Shown here in pieces: positions 49,511 through 60,345 of a stretch of DNA of 64,000 bases. The notes below the pieces were generated by a model. It was not told the DNA's origin. It made no database searches and saw only the letters and a list, made by a program, of their open reading frames with translations. Each line of letters opens with the position of its first letter. The stretch's first letter is position 1. The translations under genes and the position numbers were made by a program. Origin of the DNA: Orthonyx spaldingii (Eukaryota; Chordata; Aves; Passeriformes; Orthonychidae). Where the stretch lies: NCBI GenBank assembly GCA_013397795.1, contig VZTJ01002441.1, forward strand, positions 3,568,480 through 3,632,479. Direction: 5' to 3'.

Positions 49511-51930
49511 TGGCAGGAAGCACTATAGACAAAAGGCTACATTAAGATGAGATTCATACAGTGTATTTAAATCTACTAACTTCTAAAAGCCTTATGGTAT
49601 AATTACTTGTTTAATCTACTTGTTCCCTGAAGATACCAATGGGGGTTTATCAAGCCAACTTTAGTATATCTCCTTCTTAGAAACCAAAATATTCTCTTAA
49701 ACTTTAACTGCAAACAGCAGTCAAGTTTACCATAAATGCAATTCTAACAAGAAACTTTACAAATGAATTAACTATGCAAAAACATAAGGGGAACCAGATT
49801 ACTATCAGGACTTTTTTATGTCATATTCTGCTTGGTTTATCTCCTGTTACTTCTGGCACTATGCATTTGCATACAAGGTTTGGTCCTTGCATCCACACTT
49901 TAAACAATCACTTTAATACCAATAAAACTTCATTAATCACAGAATTTTTTTTACCTGTCACAAAACGGTGACTTTTCTCCACTCTTCAGGAAAGTATTTA
50001 CACACATGGGTTTATATGGAGACATCTTTTAGTTTAGAGATTACTTTGCTGTCTTAGAATGGTTTTTGTTTTTATCATTAAGCATGGTCAGCAAAACTGA
50101 CAAAAGTACTTTATTGCATTAGCACAGTGACTAGGATTCTGTAGAACTGTGTGTGAGGGTCTAAGGGTTTGGGGAAGGGCCCTTACATTTCACTGTTTCA
50201 GTGGGCAGCAGGAGTGGGCTGAATTTTATACACTTCCAAAGGTGATTCATCTGAATAAAGTTACAGACAGGCATCCATAACTTGGGTCTGCTGAGATGAA
50301 ACCATCAGATCTGGAGCAAGCAATAACTGTGCCAGTTATTTGTGGCTTACACTGACATCACCCTGCACCCAACCTCATTCATCTCATTCTATCTCATTTC
50401 TGTATAACCAAAAATCTACACATGGACTAAATAAGAAAACTGAGAAGGAAATGTTTGTGTTCTTGTGTTCCCTGCCCATTCAGCAACGTTATCCACTCCT
50501 CCAAAATCTGGACAACTTGTAGCACAGGAACATTACAGTAGTTTGTATCCACGTTTATTCTTTTCCTCCAGGAAACCCTTGTCCTGCATTTACCAGATGA
50601 CATAACACACTAAATCATGACACAAATAACACAGTGCATAAATCACCTCACACTGGGGCAGTGACAGATTTGTTTCTGTGTCTGTTTCAAACGTTACCTT
50701 AGGAGTACATTCACTGGCTAAAGTTACCTCTCCTTATTCCTCCTCTTTCCTCTTTACAGGTGAGGAAGCCAGCAGGGACAGGTCTGTGGCACTCAGGCCC
50801 CTGTGCTGTCACAAGGAACAGCTTTGCAGCCCAAGAGATTGCTCAGGAGAGCAGTGAAGAAGCTCCTTTACAAAGCCAGGATTGCCCAGCAATGATATCA
50901 CTAACTGGTGGGCAGTGAGTTAATTACATGCCCAGTGGTGTTAATAACTCAAATTCCATCAGACACAGGTATTAAGACAGAAGCTTCTAACTGAGACCCA
51001 CGAAATAGCTGTTCATCCTGGAGCCCCAGTTGTTACAGGAGATTACTTTGATGTGGCACGTTTGGCATGAAGGAGCACCAGAATTAAAGCTGGCATGTCA
51101 GGAACCTTTCCCTTGCTTTGCTTGGTATACAATCCCCACAAAATAAAAGGAAAAAAAAACCAGAAAACAAAGCTGTAAACAAAGTTCAGAGTCCATATCT
51201 CTTGTGAGATTTGTGAGAGCAAGTGGACATGGTATGGAAAGCCATTCCATAATCTTTCACCAACATAAAATTTACTGTGAATAAGGCCCTAAAAACTCTA
51301 CGCTCAGCTCTGATTTAAACCTGTGAACACAAACCTCCCAAGAACATTTCCATTCCAATAAATACCTCCCCATGACATGATATGCTAATCATTTGGGTCC
51401 TAGGGAAGATTACATACCCTAACCATAAGCAAGCTCCACCACAATGCTCACCAGGACAGGATCTGGCCTTAAGTAAGCATTTGATTTAGGAGGTTTAAGG
51501 TGCTATTTAAGTTAAATACATGCCAGTTTCTTTCCCCCAAACACTACTACTGCTGTAGCAAAGAGCAAAGCAGGTTTGGCTTCTGAGACTGAAAATTTCT
51601 CTATAATTTTCTACGGTATTGAAGACTTTATCAATGAGAAGAATTAATCTAACTCACAAAAACGAGGCTTCCTTCAGAACTCTTATGTTCCATATCTTTT
51701 ATTTTTAAATTGCAGCATTAATAATGGTCTCAGCAGCAAGTGGAGAAAACGTGTGAAATATGTGCCCTCTTTATAGATTTCCTGTTTCTGCAATTTCACT
51801 TGAAAAATGGCAGTGCCCTGCCATCTGAAGCTTCCAGTTTGTTTAACTCCAAGCAAAAGACAATTAAACAACTTACAGGATATGGTCATGAGACTCTAAT
51901 TGCTCACCAATGCTCCTTGTTGTGTCAGCT
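49511..51930. other. Non-coding stretch, no gene seen
   Basis: A short degenerate CTCATTY tandem lies at 50372-50400. A perfect-looking splice donor (CAGGTGAGG at 50757-50765) follows a pyrimidine tract, but no open exon leads into it. No gene is supported. Confidence 0.6.
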
Positions 51931-51936
51931 GCCACC

Positions 51937-52152
51937 ATGAGCAGCAGCTTTTTTTACTTTATGGCAAGACCACCAGAGGTTCTTGACCATGGCAATGGCC
52001 TCGTGCTTAGAAGAAAATATTTCACAAACAAAAAAAATTTCCACAGGATTCTTGAGATGCTGAGTAGGCACAGAGTAAAAGGAAGAGACTCCATGCTGGA
52101 CAAGTGTCTACAAGGGCAGAACATCCTTTTATCAATTTTTCTTAGAAGTTAA
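51937..52152 (+). other. Short open frame with strong Kozak context, 71 codons
   Basis: The ATG at 51937 sits in GCCACCATGA, a near-ideal vertebrate initiation context lacking only G at +4. The frame runs to a stop at 52150-52152. The peptide starts MSSSFFYFMARPPEVLDH and is basic in the middle. I recognise no domain, signal peptide or family. One good Kozak site is expected by chance in 64 kb, so this is more likely non-coding. It is listed because it is the best-placed start codon in the window. Confidence 0.12.
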
Positions 52153-53495
52153 TGGATTAATATGTATCCTTTCTTCATTTTCCCACAGTTTTTAAAAATT
52201 CTCCCATTTTCAATGCACGTGTTTCTCCACAATTCCTGCAAGCAAATGTATATCCTGAATCTATATATCTTAGGTTATCCTCTGCAACACAGATGTTTTA
52301 TTTAAGAAATGATGTATCAGTATTTTAATAGAGAGTGATATACACTTGAAGAATGGAAGTTTAGGTGAACGACAAAGATAAATTGAGCTTTTCAAATGCT
52401 GCTTTTGGTAAAAATCATTCTGAAAACAGACTGACTAAAATGAGATCCATTTGAGAGATGTTCAATACACTTGTGTTTTCTTTCCCAAAGCCATTCTAAG
52501 AGTCGACCCTATTGTCACATTTCTAGACAACAGAATTTTAGATGTGACCTTCACAAACCAATATCTGCTCTGTCATTAATGATGCCTTCTCCTATAGGAT
52601 GAAATAAGAAAAAAATTACTTAGATCACCAATATACATCTGAAATATTGTAGTTCTCAGTCTAGCACACTCTCAGGACTACATGTTATCCACATCAAAGA
52701 CAAAAACACATCATTAGTATCATCCTCTGTAATGGCAATGCAAGGGAATTCACATTAGTTGTTGCTTACTGGTAATCATGGTAGAATCTTGGCACTAGTA
52801 TGAGGAATATTAATTTTCCAGAACATAAAAGCATAAATGACACCTACATCTCTAAGCAAAGCCAGCTCAAATCAATTGCCTAAATGAAATTTAATTCAAG
52901 ATTCTTGGTATACCAACATAGAGACAGAACTCTTGTCTCCATCAACAAGATGAACAGGAAAACAATATGTCTAAGACCACGTGTCATTCTCCAGTGATTC
53001 TTCTCGTTCTTTTTAGTATGCAAACAAAAAATACTAGTTTTTTTAATGAATGCAAAAATAGAACACAGAGAGTATATAAAGTGAAAAAATAATACCTGGA
53101 CAACAGAGTTGAAGAGCAAAAGGACAATGAAAGAAATTACCAGGGAGAGAATAAAACATTTAACATGATTATGATATTCTAACCTTATTAATATCTGTAC
53201 TGGAGACTAAAATAAACTTTAACTTTCAGTTTAACAAAATTGGTTTTGTGAATTTCTTATTTTTGATAATACAAATAAATAATTGTATATAACTTCATAA
53301 CCATTACCACCACTATACTGTGAAATGACTCAAATGCCAGAGCACATTTCTCAATGTATTGTGCCTCACTGACCTCCAGATCAAGTTTGCTCAGTGTCTG
53401 ACTAAAAGAATGTTCTTTGGTTTTGTTTTTGCTTTTCTAAATAACTGCTAGCTCTACAAATTCATTATGGAACCAGAATAAAGTCCGATCCATTC
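52153..53495. other. Non-coding stretch, no gene seen
   Basis: AT-rich sequence with frames of chance length only. No repeat or regulatory cluster stands out. Confidence 0.6.
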
Positions 53496-53499
53496 TTCC

Positions 53500-53790
53500 C
53501 TAGCTGTGTCGGCTTAGCATCACCAAAGGAAATAAAACGCATTTTAGTTACTAAGGTGACCAGTTACAACAGTGATTCCGCACAGGACTAAGATACAGCG
53601 AGATAAAGCCTCCTGGTTTTATGTGGTAATCCTTGTGCCTAGAAGCATCTATTCAGAGGCAGCATGCAGGAAAGAGCAGGAAGTAATATAATTTATTCAG
53701 CAAGAATACCATGGGGCACAAGTGCTGAAAAAAGGCTTTCACGCACCCCTCCTGGCTAATCTTCCATTGAAATAAAGTTTGCTCTTGAAT
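53500..53790. promoter_or_regulatory. Candidate conserved non-coding element
   Basis: This is high-complexity sequence with retained CpGs (ATAAAACGCATTTTAG, GATTCCGCACAGG, TTTCACGCACCCC) and AT cores such as AGTAATATAATTTATTC. It contains no coding frame or recognised repeat. The call is inference from texture. Confidence 0.3.
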
Positions 53791-54855
53791 ATCAAATATT
53801 TATTCCATTTTTCATTTCCTTGTCTTTTCCTCCCTCTCTTGTTTATTTACTTTATAAACATTTCAAGTTTATTTTTGCTGAATAAATAAATTAAAATATG
53901 AGGAACCTATAAACAGGCAAAAGGCTCTGGAAATTTTGCTGCTGGCAAAAGGAGAAATACTCATGGATGTAATGAAGCAAGTGCCAACGTGGAAATCTGA
54001 CATAATTCCTGCATTTTAGAATTATGGGATGTATGACTTCATTTTAGTATATGCAGGTTTTTCCTACAAAGTTGATTCTGCAGGTTTTATGCAGTTGGCT
54101 TTACTCTTTTTATTGCCAGGCCTCAAGCTATTACAAGTTCATCAGTAATAACCTACTGACAGCTTTCCCACCTCTTTTATCAGTCAGTGAAGTTACAAAT
54201 ATACCACATTGCCAAGAAGGTACACACTGTAAGACAAACAAGTTCCTGGGCATCATCCTATTCAAACTATGAATTCATCTAAGTTCAACTCAGTGTATTT
54301 TACTCAGTAGAGTAGGTAGTAAAATTTTCTTTCAACCCCGAAGACTTGATTTTATTAGTCCTTCATCTGGGATTCCAGGAAATGTTAAGATGTTAACTAT
54401 CTGACAGAGTTCACATCAGTGACAAGTAGTTTATTACAGCGCAGGTTTTATTCCCCGATTTCAGGGGACATGGACTTCTGATGAAAAGGTGGAATAATTC
54501 TTGCCTCGGTGTGTAAAATCAAGATCAATTTAGCAACCCACTCCTCTAATACCGTATGTGCAAAGAAATAATTTAGACTCCTAGTTAATTTGAGTATTGA
54601 ACTGAAATTCTGCAGCTGCTTTCTGCCAGTCCTGAAAACAGAAATTAATTTCAATGACCAAGGCGAATGGAGTGCTGCTCTGTCAGGTAATTAGTCATCG
54701 TCTTTTGCTACTCAGGGTCTATCACTGTGCTAATCCATACATAAACCCCAGTATTCCCCTAGTCACTCACAATCTAAAGAGCTGTTTAACTACCTATTTC
54801 TCCCATTCAATCCTACCCCAGGTATCAGCTGCAAAATGAGCATTCTTTCATGTTT
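53791..54855. other. Non-coding stretch, no gene seen
   Basis: A TTTATT/AATAAA-rich patch lies at 53830-53895. Two frames of 68-73 codons have no recognisable motif. No gene is supported. Confidence 0.6.
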
Positions 54856-54859
54856 AGCT

Positions 54860-55080
54860 TTCTTCCTACTATTTACTGCCAGCAGAATTAATGCAGCTGA
54901 TTTACATTTTCTTTTTTCTGTTTGATCAAGTCTGCTGTTGATTAAGTAGAGCTTAAGGGAAAAAATTATACTCCTGCAGCTTTCCTACTTGACTTGCCAG
55001 TTTATTAATGAAAGAAGCAAGGATATTGATGGCCCAGAAACTACAAGTGCAGCAATTAAAGGATATGTCCTTCCAAGCTT
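54860..55080. promoter_or_regulatory. Candidate conserved non-coding element
   Basis: The segment contains CAGAATTAATGCAGCTGATT, which joins a homeodomain-type site to an E-box. It also has TTGATCAAGTC, TTGATTAAGTAGAG and GCAATTAAAGG. It is non-repetitive and untranslatable, and ends before an AT-rich, T-run region at 55163-55177. The call rests on motif density alone. Confidence 0.3.
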
Positions 55081-55880
55081 CTAATTAAAAAAGAGTTCTT
55101 TTGTATTAAAATATATAGTTTAGTGTCATATTTATATCTAATTCTCACTTCTACTGTTTTGCTTTTTTTTTTTTTTTCTGTTTATTCTTTTTAAACAGAA
55201 ATCTACTGGGAAAACTTAGATCAGGCAGAATAAAGAAACTTTCCCTGACAACCATTTCTGGAAGCTTTGTTCCTAAACAACAGTCTTAGTGATAAAACAT
55301 CAAAAACAACTCCACCCCCCCCAAATCCTTACAACATTCAAATACCCACTGACACATACCACTCAGAAGGCAACATTCCAATATTTTTAACTTGTGTAAA
55401 TTGGCAGAGTTTGCCCAACTCAGATTGAAGAAAAGTGAAGATTTTTTACACTAGTCCTTTTGGATATATTAGGATAATTAGACTGTTCCCTCCTTCTAAT
55501 ATCGTTTTACTTTGCATTTAAATTCTAGATTCATTTTTCTTCATGTCAGGTATTTACATGAATGATCTCACAGAGGTTCTTCACACTTCTTATCTCGTCT
55601 GATTTTTTTAATTCTTCCTTCAGAAACACCTGAAACCACAACATTGCCAGTATTTTATTACTCTGCTGAGTCAGTCCTTTGCACATTAATGGTGTTCTTT
55701 CAACATCAGAAGACAAACAGACAAATAAATGACTCCTGTTTCTGTCTAGCACTTTAGTTTTGTGGTGGCGTCTAAACAAATTCAACAGAAGTCTGACACG
55801 TTCTGGCTGACTCAAATTTTGTGTGCACGGACTGACTCTCCAACACCTGCGGAATAAGTGCTAAGGACTCAGTCAGTACA
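55081..55880. other. Non-coding stretch before the CR1 copy
   Basis: A run of 15 T lies at 55163-55177. The minus-strand frame at 55546-55815 (89 codons) has no recognised motif. No gene is supported. Confidence 0.6.
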
Positions 55881-55882
55881 AA

Positions 55883-56134
55883 AATCATGAAATCACAGAA
55901 TGGTTTGGGTTGAAAGAGTCATTAAAGACCACTCAGTTCCACCCTCTGCCATAGGCAGGGACACCTTCCACCATCCCAGGGTCATCCAAGTCCCATCCAG
56001 CCTGGCCTTGGACACTCCCAGGAATGGGGCAGCCACAGCTTCTCTGGGCACCCTCTGCCAGGGCATCCCCACCCTCACAGGGAAGAATTTCTTCCAAATA
56101 TCTGACCTAAATCTGCTCTCTGTCAGTTTGAAGC
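55883..56134 (-). mobile_element. CR1 LINE 3'-end fragment
   Basis: The plus strand reads ATCACAGAATGGTTTGGGTT, then CCACTCAGTTCCACCCTCTG, GGCAGGGACACCTTCCACC, CATCCAGCCTGGCCTTGGAC and AATTTCTTCCAAATATCTGA. This is the reverse complement of the well-known bird CR1 3' untranslated region. The left edge, with ATCATGAAATCACAGAAT, corresponds to the family's terminal ATTCTATGATTCTATG-type repeats. The element therefore lies on the minus strand with its 3' end at left and is 5'-truncated near 56134, as CR1 copies usually are. No reverse transcriptase coding sequence remains. The overlapping open frames at 55893-56250 on both strands are artefacts of the element. Confidence 0.95.
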
Positions 56135-58320
56135 ACCCTGCCTGCCTCACGTTCAAAACATCCTGCACACAACTCAAAGCACATCTCCATACTGAGGTAC
56201 AGCAGGTACCCCTCACAGATTTCCATGCAGCAATTACTGCTCTCATTTAGCTACCAGACATTCTGAAATCCCTGAGAAATTATATTCAAAAATAAGCATA
56301 ATATAAAAATCATAATCTAGCATCCCATACAAGTAACGACAGGTTCTTAATGCATTGAAAAAAACTGTTGCCTGCACTGATGTTCCAGAAAGGAAGGGAA
56401 GTAAAACATCTTTATGCTCCTGGCCTCTGTCCCTCACAGCCCAAAGTGGTGAGAACTGCTGTGATCAGATTAGGCAGGTAATCTTGTGTATGATCAGATT
56501 CCCAGAGGGCAGCGATAGTTGTGTATTTAAGGACAGTAACCTTTTTTAAAAGAGGTACTAAAGTGAATCGCAAAATTTCCCAGAGCTCCCAGCTGGAGAA
56601 AACAGCAGTAAACAAGAGTGATTCTTCCTTAGGGCTAACAGGGTTAGCGATGCTGCTCTCAGGTCGGGTTGTGTCATCCACAATATCACTGCCCACATTT
56701 CTCCTTGAGTCAACCCAGACCTGCATCTTTCTGTTTGCCTATTAACCTGAAAAAACCTTGTGGAGGAGGGGGGTGGAGTTGTTCTAAAAGACCTTTTGTA
56801 CTAGAAATTTCTCAATCACTTCCAGTTTAAAGGTGACTTCATAGAAATGGTGACCCTCACAAGTACCACTTGAAAGATACAGAAGCTTTAATCTTTTTCA
56901 GTGGAATCGGAAGCTCTTATCTCTCCTCTGACCCTTTTTCCCCTCTAGCCTTACACTTTTGGCACCATTGAAAAGTCAGAACCATTAAGTTGGTGTCAAG
57001 TGGCTGTGCTATTCATATTCTATTATAGTCAATGACAATTAACAGTGCCATTCAGAAAAGCCAGGTACTGTATTACACAATTGGAAAATTGATCTTATCT
57101 GAGGCTCAAAAATCAGGAATGTTCAGACCTCAACTCACAGGCAAAAAAAGAAGAAAAAAAAAAGGAAGGGGGAAGTACTGCCTGACCTCAGGGCCACACA
57201 GTGAACAGCCAGAACAAGGCTCAGAAATAACCTGAAGAGGTACCCAAATCTCTGTGTGAATATAAACTCTGATTTTTATCATCAAGCAAAATGATGCTAG
57301 AAAGAAGAGTACGAATTCAACTGAATGCTTGATGATCACCTTCAAAGTTGTTATTGCAGGCAAAATGCAACATCTTAGCATTGCTGACACATCAGAAAAC
57401 CGCGGGTGTGTGTCAGTTCCCAGCTCTTTGCAGCGCACACCCACAGGCGAGAGCCCTGCACCTACAGTGAAATCCTCATTTCTAGCACCTGCACTGAACA
57501 TCTATTTTCATGAAGGTTTTTCCTAGAAATGAGCACAGACACACTTTTCTACTAATGAATTACTGGATGCCTACAACATGAAAGGATTAGCAAATAACTC
57601 TCTACTTTGGACAGTGAGACTGTTTTCCTCTGTCAGTGAGTCTCAGCATTTAACGACAACCCAGTGCAATAGTTCATTACAGCGGAGCCCACCTGCTTTA
57701 AAGCACAGGGGGAATTTTAGATAACAAAACTCAATTAGTTCACTTGACTTTAACTAAAGCACCTGAGCTAAAACCTTGCCACACAAAGGATGTGTTGTAG
57801 AGTCAAGAACAGCACTTGACACTGCTCCTCCATGCCACGTGCCCGAGGACATTGGCTTTTGGTAGGATCCAAAACCAGAGCGAGTGCTCTTGCATCAGTA
57901 AGCCATTATGTCACTTATATTCCCCAATCAAGTACTCACTAACCCTCAAAATTATGGCATGACCTATCAAGTTCACATCCCGGAGAGGACTGCAAAATCT
58001 GTAGTCACTGATTTAGTTCAAGCACATAACTGGAAAACTTTGCAATTAGATGGAAAAAAGGTAAAAAAAACAATACATAACAAATATTCTTACATTTCAA
58101 GTGATGAGTTCTAAAAACTCAGTGGTTGCACAGACTGATGGAAGGAATGTTCCATTACATGCAATTCTACCTCAGGTTGCTGCTTTCCAGGCCAAGACCT
58201 GTGAAGCTCTTCCTGAACCTGGGCCCCTCTAACAGGTCCTGAGTCTCTGCAATGAATTTAGGTTTCTTTGGTTTTCCCCTCCCTTCACTCTCAGTATGAG
58301 GTGTCTTTACTAAGTACTGG
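56135..58320. other. Non-coding stretch, no gene seen
   Basis: A purine-rich patch lies at 57145-57172. Frames up to 123 codons (57130-57501 minus) and 104 codons (56412-56726 minus) have no recognisable motif. No gene is supported. Confidence 0.6.
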
Positions 58321-58324
58321 AGAG

Positions 58325-58385
58325 TAAGGCCTTAACACACACTACTCTGGAGACCCACATTCAAATCCATTCTGGTGGAAAAAGT
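58325..58385 (+). mobile_element. Possible tRNA-derived SINE head
   Basis: The segment contains ACTCTGGAGACCCACATTCA followed by AATCC. This resembles the promoter B-box region of MIR-type SINEs, in which a CTGGAG...CCTGGGTTCAAATCC pattern is typical. The downstream body cannot be followed convincingly, so this may be a truncated ancient copy or coincidence. Confidence 0.3.
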
Positions 58386-58950
58386 GCTAGTCCCAAATCC
58401 ACCTTTGGTGCACGTCAAAGAGAAGAGCTTGTATTCTACCAGGTGTTTCACCTGATGCCAAGTTTTCCTGGGGAATCAGGACCAGGCTGAATACAGAAAT
58501 CATCTTTGTCTGTTCATCATTTTCCTTCACAGAATACAATAAGAAATTATCAGCTAGCTTCAGTTCTGTGGGAAAAAATCTCCGATTGTTGCCTTAATGA
58601 AAAACATAGAATGGGCTCAAAGCCACTGTACTTGTACTTAAAAATCAATACTCCCTATTGGTCTTATAATTTGTGTCCCAAATATCTGTTTTAAAATGCA
58701 CACAAGCCACAAAAAAAAAGCTAGAGAGTTTATATCTCAGACTTTTGTATTTTTTCTACTGTTTTAATATTTGCAAAGCCATGTGAAATATTCTATAGGA
58801 TTCTCTGCCTGACAGTGGGAGTCCATTCTATATTTTATTTTTTTTATTGAGAGGTGGAATAAAATTCCCCAACTGCTCCAGTGCAATTAAAATTACTTTT
58901 ATTCATACAGTTACCTCTATGGCCACCATAAGCATTCCACAGTACTAATC
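58386..58950. other. Non-coding stretch, no gene seen
   Basis: AT-rich sequence with short T and A runs near 58707 and 58836. No gene or recognised element is seen. Confidence 0.6.
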
Positions 58951-58954
58951 CTTT

Positions 58955-59054
58955 TAGGCCCTGATCCAACAAAGCACTTTACTGTCTCTTATTCTTAAAA
59001 CTACAAGTCTCCACACTGATTTCAATACAGTTATATTAGGGATGAACTTGGCCT
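58955..59054. repeat. Relic of an old amniote interspersed repeat
   Basis: The copy opens with GGCCCTGATCCAACAAAGCA and closes with CTGATTTCAATACAGTTATA then GGGATGAACTTGGCC. From memory these match an ancient repeat common in turtle, crocodile and bird DNA. Its copies start with GGCCCTGATCCTGCAAA and end with GACTTCAATGGAGTTACACC...GATGAATTTGGCC. The agreement at both edges over about 100 bases supports the call. The family name cannot be given from sequence alone. Confidence 0.6.
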
Positions 59055-60150
59055 ACTATAGAAAAAATAATGTTAAAAATACAGTTTAAAAAACAAGCAA
59101 GGAAATGGAAAGCCTAAGAGACTTCAATATTTCTCTGGTTTAAAGTGAGGCATTACCACTGTACATTTGAGCATAGTGCAATAGTGGGCTATTTTTGTAC
59201 AGTTGGGCCAATGCAGGTAATAAGCCTCCCTGTATTAGAGATGCATTGATTTCAGGTCTGGATAGTTTCAATAAGCTCCTTACACCCAAATGTTACAAGG
59301 ACAGCAACATTAAAATGCCAATTACATAGATAAATCTGTAAGTATCAATAAATGCCCAAAATTAAATAAACCCCTTCACTCTAAGAGGCTTTGTAGCTGA
59401 TACACTGTAAAACAATAAGAAAACCATCACAATTTGCATTTTTATAGCTACATTCATCAATAGCTCAAATATTTATCACAAATTCCAACCCCCCATAGGT
59501 AGGAACTGTAGGATGTTGTTTTCCTGCTTTGACTGCAGAGACACCAAACCATGGCTGGACATTTGTCTACAACCAAAGCTTTTTAAACTGGTTTAAATAC
59601 ACACTCTCTGCCTACTTCTTTCTGTCTTGTTTTTGCTGGTGCAAGAATTTATCTGAGCACGCAATGAACTGGATCAGGAAACTAATCTGACTGAAATATA
59701 AACCATGGAAAAGTGCTGACTTTAATGAGGAGGGACGCTCAGGGAAGCAGGAGCCTGAGACCGCTTAAGATAGCACTGCCCCAAAATAAATGTACATCAA
59801 AGTGTGTATCCTGAGGCTCAGAGCAGCAGCCAGAAACAGAACCATGGATTTCACCAATTTATCCGCGGAAGCCATGGGGGTACACTGGGATGAGAGCCAC
59901 AAAATGGATGGGGGACATGTCTTGAGTGGCTTCAGAGCACTGATTCTGAAAACCATGGAGGGACAACAAAATTGAATTTGCCAAGGATGGCTGAATACCC
60001 CAAGCAAGATGACTACATAAAAGCATTTTCCAGTGACTTCCAGATTGTCTCTCCAGCCTTCCCAGTTGGCTCTCAACATTATTTTAAAGTGTGTGCTTTA
60101 CCATCATTTAAAGCAGTGCACATGAGAGAGACTGAATACATTAGTTAAAT
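59055..60150. other. Non-coding stretch, no gene seen
   Basis: A patch at 59765-60079 is open on both strands (104 codons minus, 61 codons plus) with a single CCGCGG-type CpG cluster near 59862. Neither peptide is recognisable. No gene is supported. Confidence 0.55.
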
Positions 60151-60164
60151 GAATTCCTGTGGAC

Positions 60165-60345
60165 ATTGTGAAAGGAATAATGCCCTCCTATTTGGCTTAT
60201 TCTGTACTGCAATAAAAGTGGGGGTTTCTTCAGTCAAGGTGCTGCAGTAACCCAAGTGATAGCCATATTACACTTATAAAAGACAACTTTAAGAAAGATC
60301 TTAGTGCAATAAAAGTGAGGATTTTTTTTTTTCCCTTGGCATCCC
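60165..60345. promoter_or_regulatory. Candidate regulatory element with duplicated GCAATAAAAGTG motif
   Basis: The 15-mers GCAATAAAAGTGGGG (60209-60223) and GCAATAAAAGTGAGG (60306-60320) lie 97 bases apart in the same orientation. Each sits inside a longer imperfect match (60205-60230 and 60302-60327, about 22 of 26 bases). The CAATAAAA core resembles CDX and posterior HOX binding sites. The segment is untranslatable and of high complexity up to the T run at its end. Function is inferred from motif pairing only. Confidence 0.3.

Noticed and set aside
50757..50765. Perfect splice-donor consensus CAGGTGAGG, with similar donors near 41551 and 45637
   Set aside because: No open segment with an acceptor leads into any of them. 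Isolated donors of this quality are expected by chance in 64 kb.
55893..56250. Overlapping 116-117 codon frames on both strands
   Set aside because: They lie within the CR1 3' untranslated region and its flank, which is not protein-coding.
57908..58114. Frame with a protein-like stretch around TYQVHIPERTAKSVVTDLV
   Set aside because: No acceptor or donor pair bounds it. The 68-codon length is within chance, and I recognise no family.
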